Positions 14,151 to 22,895 of a DNA stretch of 32,908 nt are shown here, in pieces (within the stretch, counting starts at the first letter, position 1; every line of letters starts with the position of its first letter). The notes under the pieces are model-generated. The model did no database searches and was not told the DNA's origin. It was given only the letters and a program-made list of their open reading frames with translations. The translations under genes were made by a program, and so were the position numbers. Origin of the DNA: Gammaproteobacteria bacterium (GTDB lineage: Bacteria; Pseudomonadota; Gammaproteobacteria; Eutrophobiales; Eutrophobiaceae); assembly GCA_028281365.1 (NCBI GenBank), contig JANQJZ010000007.1:1-32908 (forward strand), written 5' to 3'.

Positions 14151-15989
14151 TTATGTATCAAGGAATGTTTTAAGCTGATCGGACCGGGATGGATGACGCA
14201 GCTTACGCAAGGCCTTGGCTTCAATTTGACGAATTCTTTCACGAGTTACATCAAACTGTTTCCCGACTTCTTCAAGTGTATGATCAGTATTCATATCAAT
14301 ACCGAAACGCATTCTGAGCACTTTAGCTTCACGTGGTGTTAATCCTTCCAGCGCATCACGAGTTGTTCGTCGTAGACCTTCAAAGCTAGCCGAGTCATTC
14401 GGAGCCTGTATATTCGCGTCCTCAATAAAATCACCCAGGTGTGAATCTTCATCATCACCAATAGGTGTTTCCATTGAGATTGGCTCTTTCGCGATTTTTA
14501 ATACCTTACGTACTTTTTCTTCCGGCATTTCCATTCGTTCGGCCAATTCTTCCGGTGTTGGTTCACGTCCCATTTCTTGCAGGATTTGCCTTGAGATACG
14601 ATTTAATTTATTGATTGTTTCAATCATATGGACCGGGATTCTGATCGTTCTTGCCTGATCAGCAATTGAACGGGTAATCGCCTGACGAATCCACCAGGTT
14701 GCATAGGTTGAAAATTTATAACCACGTCGATATTCAAATTTATCAACGGCCTTCATTAAACCAATATTGCCTTCCTGAATCAGATCAAGAAACAATAATC
14801 CACGATTGGTATATTTTTTTGCTATTGAAATAACCAGTCTAAGATTGGCTTCAACCATTTCCTTTTTAGCGCGTCGTGCCTTGGCTTCACCAATTGATAT
14901 CTTACGATTGATCTCTTTTATTTCGGCAATGTTGAGTAATGCATCATCAAAGATAAACGCCAACTTTTCCTGGGCCTTCAAAATCTCTTCTTCGAATACC
15001 TTTAGTTTTTCCGTATAAGGTGCTTTCTCCTTAAGTACATTTTTTATCCATTTGAGATTGGTTTCATTACTAGGGAAACTGGCAATAAATTCCTTACGTG
15101 GCATTTTTGCTTCTTTGACACAAAGCTCCATGATGAGTCTTTCAGTGTGACGGATGCGGTCGATCAAGTCTCGCAAGTTGTCAGTTAATAAATCAATAAA
15201 TTTAGGCGTAAGACGCAGTTCCAGGAAACATTGCGCCAATTCCTGTTCGTGTACTTTCGTTTTATTGTTATCCTTACCGTAACGTTTAACTGCTTTTATA
15301 AATTTAATATGCAGTTTTTCCAGCTTCTCTATGTGTTCTCTAACGTCTTCGGCAGTCAGTGCGATTTCTTCTTCTTCTTCAGAGTCGGACTCATCATCAA
15401 TACCAGTATTGTTATTCTCGGTTGGGTTTGAGACCTGAATCCCTTCATCGGGATATTCTTCAGTATCATTGAAGCCGATAATGACATCACTCAGTTTCAT
15501 TTCTTCTTTCAAGATCAAATCAAAGGCATCAAGCAAGGTCCGAACTGTGCCGGGATAGCTCGACAAGGCTCCCAATACCTGGTTAATGCCTTCCTCAATC
15601 CGTTTTGCAATCTTGATTTCACCTTCGCGGGTTAATAAATCAACTGTACCCATCTCCCGCATATACATCCTGACCGGATCGGTTGTTCTGCCAAACTCGT
15701 TTTCCAGGCTGGCGAGAGCCGCTGCCGCTTCTGCAGCAGCATCTTCATCGGGGACATCAGTATTATCAGTAATCTGGCCATCGAGATCCGGTGGAGACTC
15801 ATGCACAGTGATCCCCATGTCATTGATCATATTGATAATATCTTCAATTTGCTCTGGCTCAACAATATCGTTAGGCAGGTGATCGTTGACCTCATGATAG
15901 GTCAGGAATCCCTGCTCCTTGCCTTTCGCAATTAGCAATTTCAGTTGCGATTTCTCGTCTTCTTTAAAGATCTGTTCTGCTTGTTCCAT
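14151..15989 (-). CDS. rpoD: Primary sigma factor RpoD (sigma-70)
   Basis: The housekeeping RNA polymerase sigma factor, 612 residues (E. coli 613). Region 1.1 occupies about 1-80. Region 1.2 begins at '[23 protein letters not shown]'. A long acidic non-conserved insert follows, with a '[12 protein letters not shown]' run. Region 2 has '[19 protein letters not shown]', '[20 protein letters not shown]' and '[16 protein letters not shown]'. Region 4 has '[20 protein letters not shown]' for -35 recognition. It is the distal protein gene of the rpsU-yqeY-dnaG-rpoD cluster and is followed by tRNA-Ile2. The Shine-Dalgarno sequence before the ATG is weak. Confidence 0.97.
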   Translation of the reverse strand: MEQAEQIFKEDEKSQLKLLIAKGKEQGFLTYHEVNDHLPNDIVEPEQIEDIINMINDMGITVHESPPDLDGQITDNTDVPDEDAAAEAAAALASLENEFGRTTDPVRMYMREMGTVDLLTREGEIKIAKRIEEGINQVLGALSSYPGTVRTLLDAFDLILKEEMKLSDVIIGFNDTEEYPDEGIQVSNPTENNNTGIDDESDSEEEEEIALTAEDVREHIEKLEKLHIKFIKAVKRYGKDNNKTKVHEQELAQCFLELRLTPKFIDLLTDNLRDLIDRIRHTERLIMELCVKEAKMPRKEFIASFPSNETNLKWIKNVLKEKAPYTEKLKVFEEEILKAQEKLAFIFDDALLNIAEIKEINRKISIGEAKARRAKKEMVEANLRLVISIAKKYTNRGLLFLDLIQEGNIGLMKAVDKFEYRRGYKFSTYATWWIRQAITRSIADQARTIRIPVHMIETINKLNRISRQILQEMGREPTPEELAERMEMPEEKVRKVLKIAKEPISMETPIGDDEDSHLGDFIEDANIQAPNDSASFEGLRRTTRDALEGLTPREAKVLRMRFGIDMNTDHTLEEVGKQFDVTRERIRQIEAKALRKLRHPSRSDQLKTFLDT

Positions 15990-16139
15990 AATTTATTTGG
16001 CTCGATATTTGCAAAGAATTTAATGATAAATATTGATATAACTGTTTGATTAATAAAGAACAATTGTTCGGGCTAAAACAGTCAAGCTTAGCATATAGAC
16101 TTAGATTCCGCTAGGTAGAATTTAAATAATTTCAGAGAG

Positions 16140-17888
16140 TTATTCTGATTTTTGCTTGTTCCGAAAATATGCTTTTTGCTCTTCACTAAGTTCAGAAGGA
16201 CTGTGCTTTTCCTTAAAGTCCTTAAATTCCTCCAGGTTATCTTTAATTAACCCGTTAATAGCATCAAGAAATTCACTATCAGTTACCTTGCTTTCAATAA
16301 ATGTTTCTTCGTCTGCTGCAAGTTCACGTAATCGACGTTCAAATTTAGTATCACGCCAATTTTCCAGGATTGCGGCCAGGGTGATATTGGGTCTACTTTG
16401 AATAAATTCAATAAGCTCACATAAAAAATTAATGCCAGGAGTGGGGTGGGCCGCCAGCTTGTCGATTGATTCAAGCTGATTCACCAAAGACGGTTGGTGA
16501 AGTAAACAACGAACTAACCAACGAACCTTCTCAATCCCCTTATCCTTCGTATAGTCTGTTTTTTTAAACGGTTTATGGGTTTTGTTATTAGATAACTCCG
16601 ATAGGTGTCGTTGTATGTCGTTAATTTCACAATGAGTCAGGTTTGCTAATTCCTGAATTAGAATATCTTGATAGGGACCAATCGGTAACTGGCTTAAATA
16701 AGGCAATGTTTTGTTTACCATAACGGATCGACCTTCTGGTGATTTAAGGTCCAAATCTTTATTTAAGGATGAGAATAAAAACTCTGAAAGTGGAATTTGC
16801 ATTTGATTATCAGTAAATGACTTACTTCCCTTGTGACGTACAAAACTATCAGGGTCTTCACCTTCCGGTAAAAACATAAAGTACAATTGCTTGCCTTCAC
16901 GTAATAGTGATAACGAGTTTTCCATTGCACGCCATGCGGCTTTTCTTCCGGCGTTATCCCCGTCAAAACAAAAGACGAGTTTATTTGTTATCCGAAACAG
17001 CTTTTCCATATGTTCAGGTGTTGCAGCAGTACCCAGGCTGGCAACGGCATTACATATCCCGTATTGCGCCAATGCTATGACATCCATATAGCCTTCGACG
17101 ATATATAAACAATCAGTGTCTTTTATCGCCTTACGAGCTTGATAGAGTCCATATAATTCACGCCCCTTATGAAAAATGGGTGTTTCAGGTGAGTTCAAAT
17201 ATTTGGGTTTGTCATCCGCATCCAATAGCCGACCGCCAAGACCGATAGCACGACCGCGTTGATCGCGAATAGGAAACATCAAGCGGTTTCGAAAACGATC
17301 GTAATAACCGCCCTGATCTTTCTGGATAATGGCACCTACCTTAAATAAACGTTTCTGCGCATCATGAGACTTACCTAATTCATTTATCAGGTTGTCCCAT
17401 CCAGGTGGAGCAAAGCCAAGTTCAAATTCTTTTGCTATCTCGCCACTAATACCCCGGCCTTTAAGGTAATCAATGACGGTATTTGCCTGCGGATGTTGTC
17501 GGAGCTGTTTTGAATAAAAATTGGTTATCATTTCCATTAATTCATAGAGTTCGCTGGATTGATTGCTACTTTTAGTTGCATCCGTTACTTCCCGGGGTAT
17601 TTCCATGCCAGCACGGGAAGCCAGATCTTCAATCGCATCAATGAATCCCATATGCAGGTATTCCATTAAAAAACTTATCGCTGTGCCATTCGCCCCGCAG
17701 CCAAAGCAGTGATAAAACTGTTTTTGTTGACTTACTGTGAAGGAAGGTGTTTTTTCATCATGAAACGGGCAGCAGGCTTGATGGTCTTTTCCTGCCTTTT
17801 TAAGTGGCACGTAGGCATCAATGATATCGACAATATCGATTCTATTGAGTAATTCATCAATGAAATGTTGTGGGATTCGACCAGCCAT
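16140..17888 (-). CDS. dnaG: DNA primase DnaG
   Basis: Synthesises RNA primers at the replication fork. The 582 residues match E. coli (581). The N-terminal zinc ribbon carries C40, H43, C61 and C64 ('CCPFHDEKTPSF' and 'YHCFGCGANG'). The core has 'FRNRLMFPIRDQRGRAIGLGGR', and the TOPRIM domain shows 'LYIVEGYMDVIAL' and 'VFCFDGDNAGRKAAWRA' with the metal-binding acidic residues. The remaining C-terminal part, about 430-582, is the helicase-binding domain. The gene has no clear ribosome-binding site. The 219-bp gap before it, toward yqeY, contains the heptad hairpin at 17961-18039. Confidence 0.97.
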   Translation of the reverse strand: MAGRIPQHFIDELLNRIDIVDIIDAYVPLKKAGKDHQACCPFHDEKTPSFTVSQQKQFYHCFGCGANGTAISFLMEYLHMGFIDAIEDLASRAGMEIPREVTDATKSSNQSSELYELMEMITNFYSKQLRQHPQANTVIDYLKGRGISGEIAKEFELGFAPPGWDNLINELGKSHDAQKRLFKVGAIIQKDQGGYYDRFRNRLMFPIRDQRGRAIGLGGRLLDADDKPKYLNSPETPIFHKGRELYGLYQARKAIKDTDCLYIVEGYMDVIALAQYGICNAVASLGTAATPEHMEKLFRITNKLVFCFDGDNAGRKAAWRAMENSLSLLREGKQLYFMFLPEGEDPDSFVRHKGSKSFTDNQMQIPLSEFLFSSLNKDLDLKSPEGRSVMVNKTLPYLSQLPIGPYQDILIQELANLTHCEINDIQRHLSELSNNKTHKPFKKTDYTKDKGIEKVRWLVRCLLHQPSLVNQLESIDKLAAHPTPGINFLCELIEFIQSRPNITLAAILENWRDTKFERRLRELAADEETFIESKVTDSEFLDAINGLIKDNLEEFKDFKEKHSPSELSEEQKAYFRNKQKSE

Positions 17889-17960
17889 AGTTTGGTTTAG
17901 TATAACCTCAGCTTTGGATAAAAGGTTGCAGTTTATATTCTAAAAAAGCCTCATTGCAGC

Positions 17961-18039
17961 GTGTTAGGTAAAACGTGAAGAGTGAAAAGAAAATTACTAA
18001 TGCTTATTATTAGGAAACCTTTCACGCTTCACATTTTAC
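17961..18039. repeat. Hairpin of NNGTGAA heptads between yqeY and dnaG
   Basis: The left arm GTAAAACGTGAAGAGTGAAA (17968-17987) faces the reverse complement of the right arm, which reads GTAAAATGTGAAGCGTGAAA (about 18020-18039). The loop is about 30 nt. Each arm is built from heptads of the form NNGTGAA. It sits in the 5' flank of dnaG in the cluster, where a hairpin could affect RNA processing or readthrough. A related copy lies at 20577-20656. Confidence 0.6.
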
Positions 18040-18107
18040 TAAATACCGCCACAGCACCTTGATGCTCTTTTAACGGACAATGGTAGGTAATGCAGGCTTG
18101 AAGAGAA

Positions 18108-18557
18108 TTATGTGGTCAAGCGGGATTTGATTAGACCGCTAACCTTCCCCATGTCGGCTCGACCTTGCAGTTTGCCTTTCAAAACTCCCATGACTTTACC
18201 CATATCTTTCATGGTTTCAGCGCCGGTATCTGAAATAGCCTGTTCGATCATTTGGTTAATTTCATCTTCAGACAATTGTTCTGGCAGGTAAGCTTCGATG
18301 ATATCGAGTTCAAATTGCTCTTTATTTACCAGATCATCCCGACCAGCTTGTTTAAATTGTTCAATTGAGTCGCGATGTTGTTTCGCCATCTTGTCAAGGA
18401 TGGTAATGGTTTGTTCATCATTCAATTCGATGCGTTCATCAACCTCTTTTTGCTTAAACGCAGCCTGGATAAGTCGCAGGGCAGCAAGTCGTTCCTTGTC
18501 CTTGCCGCGCATGGCAGTTTTTACGTCTTCATTTATTTGATCTTTTATATCAGCCAT
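18108..18557 (-). CDS. yqeY: GatB/YqeY-domain protein
   Basis: A 149-residue YqeY protein, a family related to the tail domain of the GatB subunit of tRNA-dependent amidotransferase. Landmarks are 'MADIKDQINEDVKTAMRGKDKERLAALRLI' at the N-terminus (residues 1-30), 'EYL-type' helix 'LDIIEAYLPEQLSEDEI', and 'KDMGKVMGVLKGKLQGRADMGKVSGLIKSRL' at the end. No catalytic residues are known, and its role is unclear. Its position between rpsU and dnaG is common in gammaproteobacteria. It starts 31 bp after the rpsU stop, with no obvious Shine-Dalgarno sequence. Confidence 0.9.
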   Translation of the reverse strand: MADIKDQINEDVKTAMRGKDKERLAALRLIQAAFKQKEVDERIELNDEQTITILDKMAKQHRDSIEQFKQAGRDDLVNKEQFELDIIEAYLPEQLSEDEINQMIEQAISDTGAETMKDMGKVMGVLKGKLQGRADMGKVSGLIKSRLTT

Positions 18558-18588
18558 TGCTGATGGGACAGTAAATTAATGAGGTTGA

Positions 18589-18804
18589 TCAGTAGGGGCG
18601 AACGCGGCGCAAGACGTTTCTTGACGCCTGTTTTTGCGCTCGTTTGACAGCTGCTGCCGCTTTACGTTTTCTAACCTGAGTCGGTTTCTCGTAGAATTCC
18701 CGACGATGAACGTCAGCGAGCGTACCTGCTTTTTCGCAGGCGCGTTTGAAGCGGCGCATTGCAATATCAAACGGCTCATTGTCTCTTACCTTCACAGAGG
18801 GCAT
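18589..18804 (-). CDS. rpsU: 30S ribosomal protein S21
   Basis: A 71-residue, strongly basic ribosomal protein. It shows the S21 pattern '[20 protein letters not shown]', '[22 protein letters not shown]' (residues 35-56), and ends 'RRVRPY'. The length equals that of E. coli S21. AAAGGA lies about 11 nt upstream of the ATG. It is the first gene of the rpsU-yqeY-dnaG-rpoD cluster and diverges from tsaD, the classical arrangement. A shadow frame on the same strand overlaps it but is not coding. Confidence 0.96.
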   Translation of the reverse strand: MPSVKVRDNEPFDIAMRRFKRACEKAGTLADVHRREFYEKPTQVRKRKAAAAVKRAQKQASRNVLRRVRPY

Positions 18805-18852
18805 AGTGTTTGTTTTCCTTTGTCCTAATGGGTCTATTGGGAAAAGGCGGAC

Positions 18853-18880
18853 ATTTTAGTGAGAATGGTCGAAATTGCAA
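18853..18880 (-). promoter_or_regulatory. Putative sigma-70 promoter for rpsU cluster
   Basis: On the minus strand, TTGCAA (18875-18880) and TAAAAT (18853-18858) are 16 bp apart. They match the -35 and -10 hexamers well and lie about 50 bp before the rpsU ATG. This would drive the whole macromolecular-synthesis cluster. No start-site data are available. Confidence 0.5.
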
Positions 18881-18917
18881 ACTTAGAATAGATATTTTAG
18901 GGAAATTACAGCGATTT

Positions 18918-19928
18918 ATGCAGGTATTAGGTATTGAAACATCTTGTGATGAAACAGGTATTGCTGTTTATGATTCAGAGTCAGGCTTGCTTGGACATAG
19001 TCTTTTTAGTCAGATTGACCTGCATAAAGAATATGGTGGCGTAGTCCCGGAGCTCGCATCACGCGATCATGTACGTCGTATTTTGCCGTTAATCAAAAAG
19101 ACTCTGGACGAGAGTAACACCAGTTTTAATAAGTTGGATGCTATTGCCTATACTGCCGGACCGGGTTTGATGGGTGCCTTGCTTGTGGGCACAGCTGTGG
19201 GCCGGAGTCTGGCATTCTCACTTTCGATCCCGGCAGTCGGCGTGCATCATATGGAGGCACATCTATTGGCACCTATGTTGGAAGATACTGTTCCTGATTA
19301 TCCATTTTTAGCCTTGTTGGTATCAGGCGGACATACTTTGCTGGTCCATGTTAATGTTGTCGGCGACTATAAGGTTTTGGGTGAATCGGTTGATGATGCT
19401 GCCGGTGAGGCATTTGACAAGACAGCCAAGTTACTCGGTTTACCTTATCCGGGCGGTCCGGCTATATCTGCTTTAGCAGAAAAAGGTGATAGTGAACGTT
19501 TTCATTTTCCAAGGCCAATGACTGATCGTCCCGGTTTAGACTTTAGTTTTAGTGGTCTTAAGACACATGCATTAAATACAGTTAATTCAGAAGCAAATGA
19601 TGAACAGACCAGGGCAGATATAGCTCGCGCATTTGTTGATGCTATTGTGGATACATTTATTATTAAATGTCGGAGAGCAATAAAACAGACCGGACTAAAT
19701 CAACTCGTAGTGGCGGGTGGTGTCAGTGCTAATAAACAATTACGCGAAGGATTAATAACACTGATGAATGAAGTTAATGGCAAAGCCTTTTTCCCACGGC
19801 CGGAATTTTGTACGGATAATGGTGCAATGATAGCTTACGCCGGGTATCTAAGGATCAAATCAGGCCAGGCTGAGTCTCTTAACTTCCAGGCCAGACCGCG
19901 TTGGCCTATCGAAGCATTGAACCTTTAA
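18918..19928 (+). CDS. tsaD: tRNA threonylcarbamoyltransferase TsaD
   Basis: Transfers the threonylcarbamoyl group to A37 of ANN-reading tRNAs (t6A synthesis). The ATG at 18918 gives the canonical start '[14 protein letters not shown]' and 336 residues (E. coli 337). The frame is open further upstream to 18810, but those 36 extra residues are unlike the family and would reach almost to rpsU. Metal ligands H111 and H115 are in 'HHMEAH'. Other family blocks are '[14 protein letters not shown]', 'VSGGHT', '[22 protein letters not shown]', 'FSFSGLKT' and '[13 protein letters not shown]', with the C-terminal Asp in 'FCTDNGAMI'. It ends 2 bp from the convergent plsY stop. Confidence 0.96.
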   Translation: MQVLGIETSCDETGIAVYDSESGLLGHSLFSQIDLHKEYGGVVPELASRDHVRRILPLIKKTLDESNTSFNKLDAIAYTAGPGLMGALLVGTAVGRSLAFSLSIPAVGVHHMEAHLLAPMLEDTVPDYPFLALLVSGGHTLLVHVNVVGDYKVLGESVDDAAGEAFDKTAKLLGLPYPGGPAISALAEKGDSERFHFPRPMTDRPGLDFSFSGLKTHALNTVNSEANDEQTRADIARAFVDAIVDTFIIKCRRAIKQTGLNQLVVAGGVSANKQLREGLITLMNEVNGKAFFPRPEFCTDNGAMIAYAGYLRIKSGQAESLNFQARPRWPIEALNL

Positions 19929-19930
19929 GG

Positions 19931-20527
19931 TTAAATATCTTTTTGTCCAATCTTGTCTTCTTTACCTGAAATTAGATTCTGAATATTTGATTGATGACGC
20001 CAAATAAGAAGTCCCATCATAATTATGTGGCAAATAAGATAATTTAATTCGTGTAATAAGAACCATGAAAATAAGGGTGTCAAAAATACTGCCGTTAATG
20101 CGGCTAAAGAGGAATATCTAAAAATAAATGCCATGATTAACCAGGTGACAACGTAAGCCAATCCCAATTGCCATTGAGTGGCGAACAAAACCCCGATTAA
20201 TGTTGCAACACCTTTTCCGCCTTTAAATTTGAAGAATACTGGAAATAGATGGCCGCTAAATGCAGCTAGACCACACAGTGCGACGATTAACGGCGGTTGA
20301 TTCAGTAAAAGCGCAATGAAAACCGGAATAAAACCTTTCAGCACATCACCTGTTAAGGTCAATATTGCAGCTTTCTTTCCATGTAATCGCATGACATTGG
20401 TCGCGCCAGGATTGCCTGAACCTTCACTACGCGGGTCGGAAAGGTTAAAAATTCTGCAAACCAATACGGCTGATGCAATTGAGCCCAGTAAGTAGGCCAG
20501 TAGAATTAAAATACCTGCGATTATCAT
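19931..20527 (-). CDS. plsY: Glycerol-3-phosphate acyltransferase PlsY
   Basis: An inner-membrane acyltransferase that uses acyl phosphate to acylate glycerol 3-phosphate, the first step of phospholipid synthesis. The 198 residues hold about five membrane segments. The conserved loops are visible: 'GSIASAVLVCR', 'DPRSEGSGNPGATNVMR' (motif 1), 'GHLFPVFFKFKGGKGVAT' (motif 2) and 'RHQSNIQNLISGKE' near the end (motif 3). The C-terminus is charged and cytoplasmic. The gene sits between tsaD and folB, its usual gammaproteobacterial place. Confidence 0.95.
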   Translation of the reverse strand: MIIAGILILLAYLLGSIASAVLVCRIFNLSDPRSEGSGNPGATNVMRLHGKKAAILTLTGDVLKGFIPVFIALLLNQPPLIVALCGLAAFSGHLFPVFFKFKGGKGVATLIGVLFATQWQLGLAYVVTWLIMAFIFRYSSLAALTAVFLTPLFSWFLLHELNYLICHIIMMGLLIWRHQSNIQNLISGKEDKIGQKDI

Positions 20528-20576
20528 TTGTCTATTGAAATCGGTCAGACGGTCAGGGTCAAGTTAATCATTCGAT

Positions 20577-20656
20577 GTGAAATGTGATATGTAAAGTGTA
20601 TGTGCTCGAATTTGTACTGTAGTATTGACTTTTCACGTTTCACACTTCACTTTTTC
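20577..20656. repeat. Second NNGTGAA heptad hairpin, between plsY and folB
   Basis: The left arm GTGAAATGTGATATGTAAAG (20577-20596) pairs imperfectly with the right side, whose reverse complement runs through GTGAAGTGTGAAACGTGAAA (20632-20651). The right arm continues to 20657. Period-7 GTGAA units are plain in both arms. It lies in the divergent plsY/folB promoter region. It shares motif and period with the copy at 17961-18039. Confidence 0.6.
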
Positions 20657-20685
20657 ACTATAAATATAAACAGAGAATTATTGAT

Positions 20686-21042
20686 TTGGACATTATCTAT
20701 TTAAGAGATTTACGGATTGACACCATCATTGGTATCTACGACTGGGAACGTAAGATGAAACAAACAGTGATCATCGATCTTGAAATGGCTACAGATATTC
20801 GAAAAGCCGCCGACAGTGACAATATTGATGATACATTAAATTATAAATCTGTTGCCAAACGATTGATCAATTTTGTAGGTGACAGCGAATTTGAATTGGT
20901 CGAATCTCTTGCTGAGCGAATTGCTGAACTGGTAATGACAGAGTTTAATGTGCCCTGGCTGCGTTTATCACTTAATAAAAAAGGAGCTGTTAGAGGTGTC
21001 AGGGATGTAGGCGTAATAATTGAACGTGGTAACAGGGAATGA
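20686..21042 (+). CDS. folB: Dihydroneopterin aldolase FolB
   Basis: Cleaves 7,8-dihydroneopterin to 6-hydroxymethyl-dihydropterin and glycolaldehyde in folate synthesis. The 118 residues align end to end with E. coli FolB: 'DLRIDTIIGIYDWERKMKQ', 'DLEMATDIRKAADSDNIDDTLNYKSVAKRL', 'ELVESLAERIAEL' with the active-site Glu, and 'LSLNKKGAVRGVRDVGVIIER' with the catalytic Lys region. The start is TTG at 20686, chosen because it gives the family N-terminus (MDIIYL); the upstream AGAG is weak. Its stop overlaps the folK start by ATGA. Confidence 0.94.
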   Translation: MDIIYLRDLRIDTIIGIYDWERKMKQTVIIDLEMATDIRKAADSDNIDDTLNYKSVAKRLINFVGDSEFELVESLAERIAELVMTEFNVPWLRLSLNKKGAVRGVRDVGVIIERGNRE

Positions 21043-21536
21043 CATTGACACCAGTTTATTTAGGTATCGGTAGCAATATCGATCGTGAGTCTAATATCCT
21101 GGGCGGACTGTCTGAATTAAAGAAAAATTATAAGGAACTCAAAATATCGCCGGTTTATGAAAGCAAGGCGTTTGGCTTCGAGGGGGATAATTTCTTTAAT
21201 CTGGTAGTTGGGTTTAATACGGATTTGGGTGTTGATGATTTGGAAGCATATTTGAGAGAAATTGAATATAAATTTGGTCGTAAACGGGATCAGACTCGAT
21301 ATTCATCTCGCACGCTGGATATCGACCTGTTGCTTTATGGTGATCTGGTCTGTGATAAACATGAGTTACCGAGAATAGATATTATTAAGTTTGGCTTTGT
21401 TCTGAAACCATTATGCGATTTAGCACCGGATCTGGTGCATCCAGAGAAAGGATTACCAATCAGTCAGCTTTGGCATGATTTTAATGGTATCGGTAAAGAT
21501 TTAAGACTGGTGCAAGAATTTCCATTACATGATTAA
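21039..21536 (+). CDS. folK: HPPK, 6-hydroxymethyl-dihydropterin pyrophosphokinase FolK
   Basis: Transfers pyrophosphate from ATP to 6-hydroxymethyl-dihydropterin, the step after FolB. The 165 residues contain 'VYLGIGSNIDRESNI', 'SPVYESKAFGF', 'FFNLVVGF', the signature 'RTLDIDLLLYGD' with the two magnesium Asp residues, and 'LPRIDIIKFGFVLKPLCDLAPDLVHP' (about residues 107-132), where many family members have 'HP' at the Ile-Ile position. It overlaps folB by 4 nt and is thus translationally coupled. Confidence 0.93.
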   Translation: MTLTPVYLGIGSNIDRESNILGGLSELKKNYKELKISPVYESKAFGFEGDNFFNLVVGFNTDLGVDDLEAYLREIEYKFGRKRDQTRYSSRTLDIDLLLYGDLVCDKHELPRIDIIKFGFVLKPLCDLAPDLVHPEKGLPISQLWHDFNGIGKDLRLVQEFPLHD

Positions 21537-21683
21537 TATTGTTTGTTTTTTTGAGTCATACAATTGGTGAAGTTAATGGTGAGCAGGGAAACGGAAAGTC
21601 ATATAATGACAACGTTGAGCCATATATTACATTATCCAGACAGCTCGCAAATGAACTTGGAGCAATTACAGGAGTAACTCAGT

Positions 21684-22097
21684 ATGAATATTAATGTTTG
21701 GTCAAATATTATCATTATTTTTCTGTTTGTTTTTCTATCCGGGTGTATTCAATATAAAGAACAAAAGAAAGTACAAAACCTGGAGTCAGCATTAACAAGT
21801 TATGATGTTGCTTTGCGTTGGGCAAAATACCAGGATGCCTATAGTTACCATGTTTCTCCAAATGGTACCCAGCCTCCGGCTGATCTGGATGCATTACGAG
21901 AGATCAGTATTACCGGAATAAAAGTAGTCGAAAAGACGATAAATGAAGATCATACCGAGGCGAATGTAAAATCCGTTGTAAGTTATTTCTTAAAAACATA
22001 CGGAACCGTTAAAGAACTTAAGCTCGAAACAAATTGGTGGGTAAATGAAAAGACGGGGCAGTGGTTTATAGATGGTGAATTTCCTAAATTTGAATAG
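21684..22097 (+). CDS. Unknown small lipoprotein
   Basis: Not a protein I recognise by name. The 137 residues start with a lipoprotein signal, 'IIIIFLFVFLSGCIQ', with lipobox L-S-G-C and C21 as the lipidated residue. The remainder, 'LESALTSYDVALRWAKYQDAY...', then 'EANVKSVVSYFLKTYGTVKELKLETNWW' (about 93-120) and 'GQWFIDGEFPKF', has the helix-then-sheet pattern of NTF2-like lipoprotein domains. AGGAG lies 9 nt before the ATG. It is downstream of folK by 147 bp and ends 3 bp before the convergent FolM-like gene. Confidence 0.72.
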   Translation: MNINVWSNIIIIFLFVFLSGCIQYKEQKKVQNLESALTSYDVALRWAKYQDAYSYHVSPNGTQPPADLDALREISITGIKVVEKTINEDHTEANVKSVVSYFLKTYGTVKELKLETNWWVNEKTGQWFIDGEFPKFE

Positions 22098-22100
22098 ACT

Positions 22101-22829
22101 TTAAGAATATAAAGTTCTCCCTCCATCCACATTGATTATCTGTCCGGTTATATAGTCGGCATCCCTGATTAAAAATAGTACGGCTTTTGCTACGTCTTCC
22201 AGACTTCCTGTCCTTTTTAATGAAGTATGATCAAGAATATCCTGTCTGGTTTTTTCATCCATTTCTTCCGGCCAGGTAATAGCACCAGGAGCTATAGCGT
22301 TCACACGGATTGGACTCAATTCTTTCGCCAGGGACTGCGTCAGCATAATTAATCCTGCCTTGGAGATACTATAAATTGTATGACTAACAAGAGGGCGATA
22401 TGCGTGAATATCTGCAATGTTGATAATACATCCTTTATTTTTCCGGATTGATGGAGCAATAAGTTGAGAAAGGAACAATGGCGCTTTCAGGTTAATATTT
22501 ATTAATTCTATCCACTGTTCATCAGATAATGAATTAACAGGTGTAGGATAAAAGGCAGAGGCATTGTTAACCAATACATCAATACTTCCTTTGAATTCCA
22601 GTGCTGCGTCAATCAATGCAGAATAATATTCTTTATGCTGCAGGTTGGCTTGAATCATTATTGCCGAATCACGCCTTTCACCATTTAGTTTTCGTACCAG
22701 TTCATGTGCTTCCTGTGCAGAGCTATTGTAATGAACAACGATATTCATCCCCGTTTTATGCAGGTGTTCTGCAATTGCTGCACCTATACGTCTGGCAGCT
22801 CCTGTTATTAATACTGTTTTGTCGAGCAT
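22101..22829 (-). CDS. folM: Pteridine reductase-like SDR (FolM type)
   Basis: A 242-residue NAD(P)H-dependent short-chain reductase. The dinucleotide motif is 'TGAARRIG', the Arg-rich form of the pteridine reductase group. The catalytic region reads 'INIADIHAYRPLVSHTIYSISKAG', with Asp at the usual Ser position plus the Y-x3-K pair, which again points to the PTR1/FolM class. FolM reduces dihydromonapterin and dihydrofolate. The position near folB and folK supports a pterin role. It also has 'NNASAF' and the C-terminal 'GQIINVDGGRTL'. A fatty-acid or other SDR role is the less likely alternative. No clear Shine-Dalgarno sequence. Confidence 0.85.
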   Translation of the reverse strand: MLDKTVLITGAARRIGAAIAEHLHKTGMNIVVHYNSSAQEAHELVRKLNGERRDSAIMIQANLQHKEYYSALIDAALEFKGSIDVLVNNASAFYPTPVNSLSDEQWIELININLKAPLFLSQLIAPSIRKNKGCIINIADIHAYRPLVSHTIYSISKAGLIMLTQSLAKELSPIRVNAIAPGAITWPEEMDEKTRQDILDHTSLKRTGSLEDVAKAVLFLIRDADYITGQIINVDGGRTLYS

Positions 22830-22895
22830 TTATATCGTTATAAATTATTGAACTGTTCTTGAATGATTTCAGAAACAGAATAACATGGCAACGTT

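Noticed and set aside
18810-18917. Extended N-terminus for tsaD from ATG 18810
   Set aside because: The extra 36 residues are unlike TsaD, whose canonical start is [13 protein letters not shown] at 18918, and would leave no room for a promoter next to rpsU.
21606-21677. 23-codon ORF (starting MTTLSHILHY) whose stop overlaps the ribosome site of the next lipoprotein
   Set aside because: It could be a leader peptide, but there is no regulatory codon run, no clear hairpin pair, and length alone is expected by chance.
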